Shown: positions 46,138 to 54,638 of the stretch, piece after piece | Numbering within the stretch: the first letter of the stretch is position 1 | Layout of the letters: each line of letters begins with the position of its first letter | From: JANMJD01 sp963828405 | GTDB lineage: Bacteria; Actinomycetota; Acidimicrobiia; Acidimicrobiales; Ilumatobacteraceae | Assembly: GCA_963828405.1 (NCBI GenBank) | Contig: CAWHEG010000031.1 | Coordinates: forward strand, 2,542,001 to 2,606,000 | Reading direction: 5' to 3' | DNA: 64,000 nucleotides | Program-made: the position numbers and the translations under genes | The notes under the pieces: generated by a model | What the model saw: the letters and a program-made list of their open reading frames with translations, nothing else | The model's database searches: none | Told to the model about the DNA's origin: nothing

Positions 46138-46538
46138 TCGTCGACGCCGGCCCGCTCTACGCCTATGTCGACCGAGACGATCGGCATCACCGGTCCTGCC
46201 TCGAGCTGCTCGAAACCCATCCGGGTCCGTTACTGGTGCCGATGCTCGTGATCACCGAAGTCGTCTACCTCCTCGGTAGCCGCCTGGGAGTCGAAGCCGA
46301 AGTTCGGTTCCTCGGAGACCTCGCCGCCGGGAACCTCATTCCCGAGCCGGTCTCACCAGCGGACTGGCTCAGAATCGCCGAGCTCGTCGCCCGATACCGT
46401 GATCTGCCACTCGGCACAGCCGACGCCTCGGTCGTCGTCGCCGCCGAGCGGCTCGCCATCACCGAGATCGCCACGCTTGATCGACGACACTTCACGGTCG
46501 TGAAGCCCGCCACCGGCTCATTCCGACTCCTTCCCTGA
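46134..46538 (+). CDS. PIN-domain toxin (VapC-like) with apparent CTG start
   Basis: The frame encodes a PIN ribonuclease of about 134 residues: LIVDAGPLYAYVD with the first catalytic Asp, VITEVVYLLG with the Glu, and LGTADASVVVAAE and TLDRRHF with the last Asp residues. It would cut RNA when freed from the RHH antitoxin. No ATG, GTG or TTG precedes the first Asp in this frame. CTG at 46134, overlapping the antitoxin stop as CTGA, is the only sensible start. ATG at 46236 would remove the first active-site strand. Either a rare start or a nearby base error explains this. Confidence 0.72.
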   Translation: MIVDAGPLYAYVDRDDRHHRSCLELLETHPGPLLVPMLVITEVVYLLGSRLGVEAEVRFLGDLAAGNLIPEPVSPADWLRIAELVARYRDLPLGTADASVVVAAERLAITEIATLDRRHFTVVKPATGSFRLLP

Positions 46539-47045
46539 GCTCCCAACGACCCGACACATGCTGCGCTCCGACGCCGATCTGGGCCAAGGTCGCCACGGTG
46601 ACCGAGGTGTTCGCCCAGAGCATGACCATCGTGGCGATGGCCGCGGCGTGTGTCGCCACCGGGTTCCAGATCGCCAACGATTTCGCCACCAACCAGCCTC
46701 CAGCGGTCAAAGCCTTCGACATCCTCGAGGAGTCGCCTTCATCTCGATGTTCATCCACCGAGATCCACCGCCGACGCCGGAGGAGGTGTTCGTCACGGGC
46801 ACCTCGGCGCCCTTCGTCTGTGCGCTGGCCGCACCCGATCAGGCATGGCTGGACACGCAGAAGAAGATCGCCGCCCATCTCGGCGGCGACGGCACCAGCA
46901 CGAGAGCACCGCTGTTCGTCCCCGCCTGACCGTGCTCAGCGAGGGTTCGAGAGCATCGCGTTGTTGCCCGAACGACTGACCGGTCGAGTTGACGCTTCGA
47001 CAGTTTCGTAGAACAATCCTTCGAATCTCGCAGGAAGGTGTTGAA
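46539..47045. other. Region without a recognisable gene between the toxin and aminotransferase genes
   Basis: Two short plus-strand stretches look weakly coding but sit in different frames. One is near 46600-46735 (TIVAMAAACVATGFQIAND). The other is at 46747-46929, whose 60-residue reading includes APDQAWLDTQKKIAAHLG. Together they could be the decayed remains of one gene, but I recognise no family. The last 100 bp is more A+T-rich and should hold the promoter of the aminotransferase gene. Confidence 0.35.
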
Positions 47046-48416
47046 TTGTCTACGATATCCGAAGCCGCCAGCCGCCATCTCTGGATGCACTTCACCCGCC
47101 TCACGTCGGAGCGGGCAGAGGTTCCCGTCATCGTGCGCGGCGCGGGCTGCTACGTCTGGGATCTGCATGGCAACCGCTATCTGGACGGGCTCTCGGGCCT
47201 CTTCACCGTGCAGGTCGGTCACGGGCGAGCCGAACTGGCCGAGGCGGCACGCGCCCAGTCCGAGACCCTCGCCTACTTCCCGGTCTGGGGTTTCGCCCAT
47301 GAGCCGGCAGCCCGGTTGGCCGAGCGGCTGGCGGCGATGGCTCCTGGAGACCTGAATCGGGCGTTCTTCACGCCGTCAGGCGGCGAGGCGGTCGAGACGG
47401 CGATCAAGTTGTCCCGGCAGTACTGGAAGCTGCGTGGCGAACCGCTGCGGACCAAGATGATCTCGCGATACCTCTCGTATCACGGCACCTCGTTGGGCGC
47501 GTTGAGCCTGACCGGGGTCCCCTCGATCAAGTCGACGTTCGAGCCGCTGATGCCCGGGGCGGTCAAGGTCCAGACGCCGTACCGCTACCGCTGTGGGGAC
47601 TGCATGCAGCTCGACGCGTGCACGTTGCGGTGCGCCGACGACCTCGCCCTGCGGATCGAGATGGAAGGGCCCGATTCGGTCGCCGCCGTGTTCATGGAGC
47701 CGGTGCAGAACACCGGCGGGGCCTTCGTGCCGCCCGAGGGCTACTGGGCGCGCGTCCGCGAGATCTGCGACCACTACGGCGTGCTGCTGGTGAGCGATGA
47801 GGTGATCAGCGCCTTCGGGCGGTTCGGTCACATGTTCGGCAGTCTGCGCTACGGCTACCAGCCCGACATGATCACCTTCGCCAAGGGAGTGACCAGCGGA
47901 TATGCACCGATGGGTGGGGTGATGATCAGCGACCGGATCGCCGAGCCGTTCGTCGACGCGCCGGTCGCCTTCCTGCAGGGCAACACCTTCGGGGCGCATC
48001 CGGTCTCGTGCGCCGTGGCCAACGCCAACCTCGACATCTTCGAGCGCGACGACATCTGCGGCAACGTTCTGGCCAACGAGGGCCGGTTCAAATCGCTGAT
48101 CGAAGGCCTGCGCGACCTCCCGATCGTCGGTGACGTGCGCGGCGACGGCTACTTCCTGGCCATCGAGCTCGTCACCGACCAGGCGACTCGGGGCACGTTC
48201 ACCGCCGAGCAATCCGAATGGCTGTTGCGTGGGTACATCTCGCCGCGGATGTTCGATGCGGGCCTGATCTGTCGCGCCGATGACCGTGGTGAGCCGGTGA
48301 TCACGCTGTCGCCGCCGTTGATCGCCGGCGAGGAGGAGTTCGCCTTCATCGAGTCGACCCTGCGCCGGGTGCTCACCGACGCCGGCCGCGAGTTCGCCGC
48401 CCGGGAGTCGGTGTGA
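47046..48416 (+). CDS. Class III (omega) aminotransferase
   Basis: This 456-residue PLP enzyme is of the beta-alanine/GABA/diamine transaminase group. It has TPSGGEAVETAIKLSRQYW, LVSDEVISAFGRFG and the PLP lysine Lys280 in TFAKGVTSGYAPMGG. The TTG at 47046 is taken as start because AGGAAGG lies 7 bp ahead. An insertion before the active-site half carries four cysteines, spaced C-x2-C-x5-C-x3-C (about residues 181-195), which could bind a metal. The Lrp gene overlaps its stop, so the pair is co-regulated and the Lrp protein likely senses a substrate. Confidence 0.88.
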   Translation: MSTISEAASRHLWMHFTRLTSERAEVPVIVRGAGCYVWDLHGNRYLDGLSGLFTVQVGHGRAELAEAARAQSETLAYFPVWGFAHEPAARLAERLAAMAPGDLNRAFFTPSGGEAVETAIKLSRQYWKLRGEPLRTKMISRYLSYHGTSLGALSLTGVPSIKSTFEPLMPGAVKVQTPYRYRCGDCMQLDACTLRCADDLALRIEMEGPDSVAAVFMEPVQNTGGAFVPPEGYWARVREICDHYGVLLVSDEVISAFGRFGHMFGSLRYGYQPDMITFAKGVTSGYAPMGGVMISDRIAEPFVDAPVAFLQGNTFGAHPVSCAVANANLDIFERDDICGNVLANEGRFKSLIEGLRDLPIVGDVRGDGYFLAIELVTDQATRGTFTAEQSEWLLRGYISPRMFDAGLICRADDRGEPVITLSPPLIAGEEEFAFIESTLRRVLTDAGREFAARESV

Positions 48417-48865
48417 GCCGCGAAGCGCTCGATGACGCCGACCGGGCGATCATCGAGCTGCTCCAGGGCGACGGACGGATGCCGTACACCAGGGTGGCGT
48501 CGGCCGTCGGGCTCACCGAAGGGGCCATCCGCCAGCGCGTGCAGCGCCTCACCGATGCCGGTGTGATGCAGATCGTGGCGGTCACCGACCCGCTCTCACT
48601 CGGAGTGCGGCGGGTGGCGATGGTCGGCGTGCGGGTCGCCGGCGACGTCGAGCACATCGCCGCCGATCTGGCGGTGATGCCCGAGATCGAGTACCTCATC
48701 GCCACCGCGGGGCGTTACGACGCGATGCTCGAGGTCATCGTCGATGACGACGAGCACCTGATGCGGCTGCTGTCGACGCTGCGAAGCCGCCCGGACGTCG
48801 CCGAAGCCGAATCCTTCGTGTGCCTCAAGGTGTTCAAGCAGACGTTCTCCTGGGGTGCCCGGTGA
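48413..48865 (+). CDS. Lrp/AsnC-family regulator of the aminotransferase
   Basis: The 150-residue product has an AsnC winged helix (LDDADRAIIELLQGDGRMPYTR) and a RAM domain. The GTG start overlaps the aminotransferase stop by four bases (GTGA), so the two are translationally coupled. It is a close paralogue of the regulator at 42027-42482, including the same C-terminal pattern. The last 32 bp overlap the convergent monooxygenase gene. Confidence 0.9.
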   Translation: MSREALDDADRAIIELLQGDGRMPYTRVASAVGLTEGAIRQRVQRLTDAGVMQIVAVTDPLSLGVRRVAMVGVRVAGDVEHIAADLAVMPEIEYLIATAGRYDAMLEVIVDDDEHLMRLLSTLRSRPDVAEAESFVCLKVFKQTFSWGAR

Positions 48866-50678
48866 GCACCCCGCCCGAGGGGGAGAAGGTGAGCCCCTCG
48901 AAGCGTCCCGACGTCCGCCAGGCGTCGATGTACCCGAAGTAGGCCGCTGGTCCCTCGGGGTAGCCGAGGGAGTTGAGCCGTCCCGCACGACCCGAGTCGT
49001 GCCCCTCGTTGTTGTAGTAGCCGGGGGTGCAGTCGACGGCGCCGGCGAACATCCGGCCACCTGCGTCGAGCCTGGCCACCCAGGCCTCCTCGGCCTCGGG
49101 CGTGACCTCGACCTCGTCGGCCGCCACCTCGAGCGCGTGGGCGATGACCGTGGTGATCGTCCGCCCGGCCTCGACGAGGTTGTGGGGGATGTTCGAGATC
49201 AGGTTGGCGCCCTGCGTCGGGCCGACGACGAACAAGTTGGGGAACCCGTGGACGTGGATGCCGTGCAAGCTGCGCATGCCGTCGGCCCAGTACTCCGACA
49301 ACCGCCGACCGTCCCGGCCCACGGGGTCGAAACCCGAGCGGCGGGCGAAACCGGTGCCGACCTCGAATCCCGAGGCGTAGATCAGGCAGTCGAGCTCGTA
49401 ATGACGCCCGCCGACGATCACGCCGGTCTCGTCGATCGCCTCGACGCCCTTGCCGTCGGTGTCGACGAGGTGTGTGCCCGGCGAGTTGAACGCCTGGAGG
49501 TACTGGTCGTGGAAGCACGGGCGTTTGCACAGCTGGCGGTACCACGGCTTGAGCAACTCGGCCGTCGCCTGGTCATCGACGATCTCGTCGACCCGGGCGC
49601 GGATCTCGCTCATCTTCTCGTCGTCGCTGTCGTGGTACGCCTTGAGCATGTCGTCGGGGCCGAAGCCCCCGCCCTGCTCGGCGTTGGCGAGCAGGCGATC
49701 GCGGATGCGTTGGGAGATGTCGGTCCATCCGTCCATCACCAGGTCCTCGTCGGCGAACCCCCCGGTCTGGAGGATGGTGAAGTTCATCAGCCACTTGTCC
49801 TGCCAGCCTGCTTCCAGCGTGGAGAACCAGTCGGGATCCGTCGGGCGGTTGTTGCGGACGTCGATCGAGGACGGCGTACGTTGGAAGACGTACAGCTCGC
49901 CGCAGGCCCGGGCCAGGTGGGGGACGCACTGCACCGACGTGGCGCCGGTGCCGATGATGCCCACCCGTTTGTCGGCGAGCCTGTCCATCGCCGCACCCGA
50001 CGGGTCGCCTCCGGTGTAGTCGTAGTCCCAGCGGCTGGTGTGGAAGCTGTGTCCGGCGAACGTCTCGATGCCCGGGATGCCGGGCAGCTTCGGTCGGTGC
50101 AGCGGGCCGGTCCCCATGGCGACGAACCTGGCCCGCATCTCGTCGCCGCGGTTGGTGCGGATGATCCAGCGACTTGCCGTGGCATCCCACTCCAGAGCGG
50201 TGACCTCGGTGCCCAGGCAGGCGTTGTCGTACAACCCGAAGTGGTCGGCGATTCGCCGGGAGTGTTCGAGGATCTCGGGCGCGTGGGTGTACTTCTCGCT
50301 CGGCATGTGGCCGGTCTCCTCGAGCAGCGGCAGGTAGATGTACGAGGCGGTGTCGCACTGCGCACCGGGGTAACGGTTCCAGTACCAGGTGCCGCCGAAA
50401 TCACCGCCCTTCTCGATGATCCGCACGTCGTCGATCCCCGCCTGCTTCAGCCGGGCCCCGGTGACCAGGCCGGCGAAGCCACCGCCGATGAACGCCACGG
50501 TCACATCGTCGGACAACGATGCGCGTGTCGCCGCCTCGGTGTACGGATCGTCGAGGTAGCGGGCGAACCGGCCGGTCGGTTCGATGTACTGGGCGTTGCC
50601 GTCGCCGCGGAGCCGCTTGTCGCGCTCGGCTCGGTAGCGAGCCCTGAGGGCCGGGCGATCGATCCCGTTGTCAGACAT
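48834..50678 (-). CDS. Flavin-containing Baeyer-Villiger-type monooxygenase
   Basis: The product is a 614-residue NADPH- and FAD-dependent monooxygenase. The FAD site is FIGGGFAGLVTG and the NADPH site is GIIGTGATSVQC. The Baeyer-Villiger fingerprint FAGHSFHTSRWDYD lies between them, with Asp after the Trp as in cyclohexanone/phenylacetone-type enzymes. The N-terminal extension of about 55 residues is usual for the larger subfamily. It converts ketones to esters or lactones; the substrate is unknown. The ATG at 50678 begins MSDNGIDRPALRARY. Confidence 0.9.
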   Translation of the reverse strand: MSDNGIDRPALRARYRAERDKRLRGDGNAQYIEPTGRFARYLDDPYTEAATRASLSDDVTVAFIGGGFAGLVTGARLKQAGIDDVRIIEKGGDFGGTWYWNRYPGAQCDTASYIYLPLLEETGHMPSEKYTHAPEILEHSRRIADHFGLYDNACLGTEVTALEWDATASRWIIRTNRGDEMRARFVAMGTGPLHRPKLPGIPGIETFAGHSFHTSRWDYDYTGGDPSGAAMDRLADKRVGIIGTGATSVQCVPHLARACGELYVFQRTPSSIDVRNNRPTDPDWFSTLEAGWQDKWLMNFTILQTGGFADEDLVMDGWTDISQRIRDRLLANAEQGGGFGPDDMLKAYHDSDDEKMSEIRARVDEIVDDQATAELLKPWYRQLCKRPCFHDQYLQAFNSPGTHLVDTDGKGVEAIDETGVIVGGRHYELDCLIYASGFEVGTGFARRSGFDPVGRDGRRLSEYWADGMRSLHGIHVHGFPNLFVVGPTQGANLISNIPHNLVEAGRTITTVIAHALEVAADEVEVTPEAEEAWVARLDAGGRMFAGAVDCTPGYYNNEGHDSGRAGRLNSLGYPEGPAAYFGYIDAWRTSGRFEGLTFSPSGGVLTGHPRRTSA

Positions 50679-50818
50679 CCTCGTGATGGTAGGGGCGTGC
50701 CCCAGCGCCGCCCCGATCGACGTGCCGCGCTCCGCTCTGCCGGAAATTCGGGGAAGCAGGGTGAACCGTTCGGTGCCCGGGTGGCGAACAGAGCGCACAC
50801 CAACCCTGGAGGCACCCC

Positions 50819-51376
50819 ATGGATCCCAAGACGCAGGCAACCACCGCCGTCCGACTGCTCACGCCGCTCGTCGACGGCACCCGCACCGACCAGCTCGACG
50901 ACTCGACGCCGTGCGCCGAGTGGAACGTCCGTGGGCTGCTCGACCACGTGATCGGCGGTGGTCACATGTTCGCCGCCGGCCTGCGCGGCGACACCCTCGA
51001 GGGTGACGGGTCGGTCGACCTCGTCGGTGATGATCACCGGGCTGCGTTCCGTGCGGCGATCGACGGCTTCTCCGCCGCGCTGGCGGCGACCGACGATCTC
51101 GATCGGCCCGTCGCCCTGCCGTTCGGCACGCTGCCGGCAGTGGCCGCGCTGCAACTTGCCGCCGGTGACCTGCTCGTGCACTCGTGGGACCTGGCCACGG
51201 CGACGGGTCAGCCGTTCGATCCGCCTGCCGACTTCGTGGAGGCGTCGTACGGGTTCTTCCAGATGGCGGTGAGCGACGACCTGCGGGCGGCCGGCCTGTT
51301 CGGCCCGGCCGTCACGGTGGCCGAGGACGCCTCGCCACTCGTCAAGCTCCTCGGCCACGCCGGGCGTCACGCCTGA
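50819..51376 (+). CDS. TIGR03086-type metal-binding protein (DinB/maleylpyruvate isomerase-like)
   Basis: The 185-residue four-helix protein has CAEWNVRGLLDHVIGG near the N-terminus and LLVHSWDLATATG in the third helix, supplying the His/His/Asp metal site of the mycothiol-dependent maleylpyruvate isomerase N-terminal family. Such proteins are common in mycothiol-using actinobacteria and are suspected thiol transferases. TGGAGG precedes the ATG. It diverges from the monooxygenase and converges with the D-amino-acid dehydrogenase. Confidence 0.8.
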   Translation: MDPKTQATTAVRLLTPLVDGTRTDQLDDSTPCAEWNVRGLLDHVIGGGHMFAAGLRGDTLEGDGSVDLVGDDHRAAFRAAIDGFSAALAATDDLDRPVALPFGTLPAVAALQLAAGDLLVHSWDLATATGQPFDPPADFVEASYGFFQMAVSDDLRAAGLFGPAVTVAEDASPLVKLLGHAGRHA

Positions 51377-51401
51377 CCCTGCTGACCTGACGGCGCCGCC
51401 G

Positions 51402-52658
51402 TCAGGTCACCAGGTTGCGCAACGTGAACCGGTCGGGGTGGAACTCGGTGAGGTCGGTGCAGCTCGATCCCTCGAGGATCAGCTCGGACACGGCCAGTGC
51501 CGACACCGGCGCGAGGCTCAGGCCGAACATGCCGTGGCCCGCCGCCACGACCAGGTTGCGATGGCCCTTCGGGCGGCCGAGGAGCGGCAGCCCGTCGGGG
51601 CTCATCGGGCGGCTCCCGGCCCACGTGTCGAAGCGGGCATCGAAGTCGAGGTCGACGAACGTGCGCATCGAGGCGATGATCGCTTCGACGCGTCGTGGGT
51701 CGAAGCGCGGCTGGTCACCGTCGAACTCCATCGTCCCCCCGAGGCGGATCCGATCGGCGAAGGGCGTGGCGACGGCGTGGGCCTCCTCGAAGATCACCGG
51801 ATGACCCAGTTCCGCCGACGTGGGGAGTGCGACGTTGTAGCCCTGCCCCGGGATCACGGCGAGGCGCACGCCGAACAGCCTGGCCAGCGGGCGGATGCCG
51901 GCCCCGGCGGTGAGGACCACGTCGTCACAGGTGAGGACGCCCGTGGCCGTGGTGATCGATCGGATCCGGTCGTCCACCCGATCGACGGCGGTGACCGGCG
52001 CGTGCTCGACGAGCGTCACCCGGCGATCCCGAAGGGCGGCGATCATCGAGTCGACGAACCGGCGCGGGTCGATCGAGTGATCGCCGGTGACGACGTATCC
52101 GGCGCGGATGGCGCTGCTCAGCGCCGGCACGATGCGGCGCAACTCGTCGCCGTCGAGGAGACCGTCGGGGAGGGTCACGCCGAAATCGGCCATCGGCGCC
52201 AGCGTCGACAGATGGTGCTCGGCGACGGACGGGTCCTTGAACGGCACCACCAGTTCGGGGCCGAGGGCGACGTCGACCCCGAGCGCGCCCAGGGCGCCAA
52301 GCGCCTCGCCCTGGCGCAGGTTCAACCTGGCCAGGGCGATTCGACCGGCGACGTACCGGCGGCTCGTCGCCGAGCGGGCGAAGTGCAGCCCCCATCCCAG
52401 CATCCCGGGAAGGGCCCGGGCATGGAGCCGCATCGCCCGCGTGGGATCACCCAACGATGTGATCGCCGACTTCACCGCCCCGGGGGCGGCCAGCGGTTCG
52501 ATCAGTGTGGTGCACATGAACCCGGCGTTGCCCCGCGCCGCGCCACCGCCGAGCTCACCGTGATCGACGACGGTCACCTCGGCGCCGCGATCGCTCAACA
52601 TCAGTGCGGTGGACAGTCCGATCAGCCCGCCACCGACCACGACGACCGATCTGGTCAT
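51402..52658 (-). CDS. FAD-dependent D-amino-acid dehydrogenase (DadA-like)
   Basis: The 418-residue DAO-family protein has an N-terminal FAD site VVVVGGGLIGLSTALMLSDRG and the closing GHGMFGLSLAPVSA with which the family ends. The segment AGSRPMSPDGLPLLGRP matches DadA. It oxidises D-amino acids to 2-keto acids, passing electrons to the respiratory chain. It is alone on this strand, 125 bp from the divergent PPOX gene. Confidence 0.87.
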   Translation of the reverse strand: MTRSVVVVGGGLIGLSTALMLSDRGAEVTVVDHGELGGGAARGNAGFMCTTLIEPLAAPGAVKSAITSLGDPTRAMRLHARALPGMLGWGLHFARSATSRRYVAGRIALARLNLRQGEALGALGALGVDVALGPELVVPFKDPSVAEHHLSTLAPMADFGVTLPDGLLDGDELRRIVPALSSAIRAGYVVTGDHSIDPRRFVDSMIAALRDRRVTLVEHAPVTAVDRVDDRIRSITTATGVLTCDDVVLTAGAGIRPLARLFGVRLAVIPGQGYNVALPTSAELGHPVIFEEAHAVATPFADRIRLGGTMEFDGDQPRFDPRRVEAIIASMRTFVDLDFDARFDTWAGSRPMSPDGLPLLGRPKGHRNLVVAAGHGMFGLSLAPVSALAVSELILEGSSCTDLTEFHPDRFTLRNLVT

Positions 52659-52783
52659 CGCTGATCACCAGCTGGCGAACGGGTTGGTCGGGCCTGGCAA
52701 GCAGGTGCGAGTGGGATCATCGGACAGCGAGGGTAACAGCTCGATGTCATGTGACATAGCACTGTGCGGCTAGCCTGCACGCC

Positions 52784-53173
52784 ATGCCGATCCCGGAATC
52801 ACACGCCGACCTGCTCGACTCGACCGCCCTCGCCCACGTGGCCACGATCGGCCCGGACGGAGCACCCCAGTCGAACCCGGTGTGGTTCGGCTGGGACGGA
52901 ACACATGTCATGTTCAGCCAGTTCACCGGCCGCCAGAAGCTGCGCAACCTGCAGGCCAGCCCGCGTCTCGCCATCTCCATCGTCGATCCGAGCGACCCGT
53001 ACCGCTATCTCGAGCTCCGCGGTGTCGTCGACGAGATCGTCGACGACACCGACAACGTGTTCATCGACTCGATGGCGCACAAGTACCTCGGCGTGCCGAC
53101 CAACCCGTGGGCCAAACCCGGTCAGCACCGCGTGGTGGTCAAGATGCGTCCGGTCACCTCGACGTCGATGTGA
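52784..53173 (+). CDS. PPOX-class split-barrel flavin/F420-binding protein
   Basis: The 129-residue product begins SHADLLDSTALAHVATIGPDG and continues with QSNPVWFGWDGTHVMFS, the pattern of the pyridoxamine-phosphate-oxidase fold of actinobacterial F420-dependent members (TIGR03618-like). It probably reduces an unknown metabolite with F420H2. Its stop overlaps the GntR start by one base (TGATG), so the two form a coupled pair. Confidence 0.8.
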   Translation: MPIPESHADLLDSTALAHVATIGPDGAPQSNPVWFGWDGTHVMFSQFTGRQKLRNLQASPRLAISIVDPSDPYRYLELRGVVDEIVDDTDNVFIDSMAHKYLGVPTNPWAKPGQHRVVVKMRPVTSTSM

Positions 53174-53889
53174 TGGCGCGGACGGAGCCGCCGGCTCCAC
53201 CCGACCAGGCGAACCTTCCGGCGATCGGCGGTCGGACCAATCTCCGCGACGAGACCGTCCGGACGTTGCATGCCGCAATCGCCTCCGGTGATCTGCGCCC
53301 GGGAGTGCTGTACTCTGCTCCGAGCCTCGCCCGCCAGCTCGGTGTCTCGGCCACCCCGGTCCGTGAGGCGATGCTCGACCTCGTCAACGAGGGACTCGTC
53401 GAAGCCGTGCGCAACAAGGGCTTCCGCGTCGTCGAGCTCTCCGAACGCGAACTGCACGAGCTCACCGAGCTCCGTCTGCTGATCGAGGTTCCCACCGTCC
53501 GTCGCATCGCCGAGACCGGCATTCCCGTCCCGGCGATGTGGGCGTTGCGGGCACTGGCCGCCGATGTCGAGGCCGCTGCGCGACGCGGTGACCACGTCAT
53601 CCACAACCAGGCCGACATGCAGTTTCACGCGAGCCTGCTGGCCGAGGCCGGCAACCTCAACCTCGTCCGGACGGTGACGGCGCTGCGAATCCGGTCCCGG
53701 CTACGCGGCGCAGCGGAGCTCGCCGAACGCGGGGAGCTCGAAGCGACCCTGCGTGAACACACCGAGCTGCTCGACCTCATCGCCACCGGTGATGCGTCGG
53801 GCGCCGAAGCGCTGATCACCAGGCACATCGGCCACGTGGGCGGCTTTCGGCCGGCCGCACGGGGGACGGCCAGCGGCAGCTCCGCGTGA
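53173..53889 (+). CDS. GntR/FadR-family regulator (FCD domain)
   Basis: The 238-residue product has a GntR winged helix at about 25-92 (LHAAIASGDLRPG, PSLARQLGVSATPVREAM) and an FCD ligand domain with metal-ligand His residues in the C-terminal helices (ADMQFHASLL, ITRHIGHVGG). FCD regulators sense organic acids. It is fused by one-base overlap to the PPOX gene and faces the second GntR gene end to end. Confidence 0.88.
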   Translation: MARTEPPAPPDQANLPAIGGRTNLRDETVRTLHAAIASGDLRPGVLYSAPSLARQLGVSATPVREAMLDLVNEGLVEAVRNKGFRVVELSERELHELTELRLLIEVPTVRRIAETGIPVPAMWALRALAADVEAAARRGDHVIHNQADMQFHASLLAEAGNLNLVRTVTALRIRSRLRGAAELAERGELEATLREHTELLDLIATGDASGAEALITRHIGHVGGFRPAARGTASGSSA

Positions 53890-53956
53890 GCCGATCCCTG
53901 TCGGGCGTGCGCGGCCGGGGAACGGTGCGGCCGGGGAGGAGCGCCGGGTTTGCCGC

Positions 53957-54631
53957 TCAGGCGGGGGCGTCGGCGGTCTGCATCGCCGCCGTGTACCCGG
54001 CCCGGAGGTGGTCACTGACGAGTTCGAGGAGGTGTTGGCCATCCCCGTCGGCCGCGGCGTCGACGATCCGTCGATGCTCGTCGATCATCCGCTCGGCGTT
54101 GCCGGCGATCCGCAGATAGGCGCCGGTGATCCGGCGGTTGATCGGCTGGTTCCAGAGGTCGTCGAGCATCCTGGCGAGCAGCGCGTTGCCGCAGGGCCGG
54201 ATCATCGCCAGATGGAAGCGGCGGTTGAGCTCGAAGTGGGCGTCGACGTCGTTGGCGTCGATCGCCGCCATCCGGTCGGTCACGGCCCTCGCCTCGGCGA
54301 GGTCGTCGGCCGAGTGCTTGCCCAAGGCGAGGGTCATCGCCAGCGGTTCGAGAGCACTGCGCACCTGTTGCACATCGGCGATGTCGTGGTCGGTGAGGGC
54401 ATTGACCATGTAGCCGACGCCGGCCACCCACGAGACCAGTCCCTCCTGGGACAGGCGGTTCAGCGCCTCGCGCACCGGCGTGCGGGACACCCCCAACTCC
54501 CCGGCGATGCGCTCCTGGACGAGCTGCGCGTCCTCGCCGATCTGCTGGGACACGATCATGTCGCGCAGCTGCTCGTAGACGTGCACGCCCAGCGGCCGCG
54601 CGTCGCGAACCGAACGCTTCAGCGGCGCCAT
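53957..54631 (-). CDS. GntR/FadR-family regulator (FCD domain)
   Basis: The 224-residue product has a GntR helix-turn-helix (VYEQLRDMIVSQQIG, IAGELGVSRTPVREALNRL) and an FCD domain with NRRFHLAMIRPCGN and DEHRRIVDAAADGD as metal/ligand positions. It follows the Rieske oxygenase by 8 bp in the same operon. The inverted repeat TGTAT-N7-ATACA in the divergent promoter region is its likely operator. Confidence 0.88.
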   Translation of the reverse strand: MAPLKRSVRDARPLGVHVYEQLRDMIVSQQIGEDAQLVQERIAGELGVSRTPVREALNRLSQEGLVSWVAGVGYMVNALTDHDIADVQQVRSALEPLAMTLALGKHSADDLAEARAVTDRMAAIDANDVDAHFELNRRFHLAMIRPCGNALLARMLDDLWNQPINRRITGAYLRIAGNAERMIDEHRRIVDAAADGDGQHLLELVSDHLRAGYTAAMQTADAPA

Positions 54632-54638
54632 CGGGCGG

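Noticed and set aside
46492..46878. Minus-strand open frame overlapping the toxin 3' end and following gap
   Set aside because: No recognisable motif or ribosome site. It overlaps a well-supported PIN coding sequence on the other strand.
45644..47045. tRNA-associated genomic island or prophage
   Set aside because: Only a small toxin-antitoxin pair follows. I found no integrase, no phage gene and no evident repeat of the tRNA 3' end, so an island is not supported.
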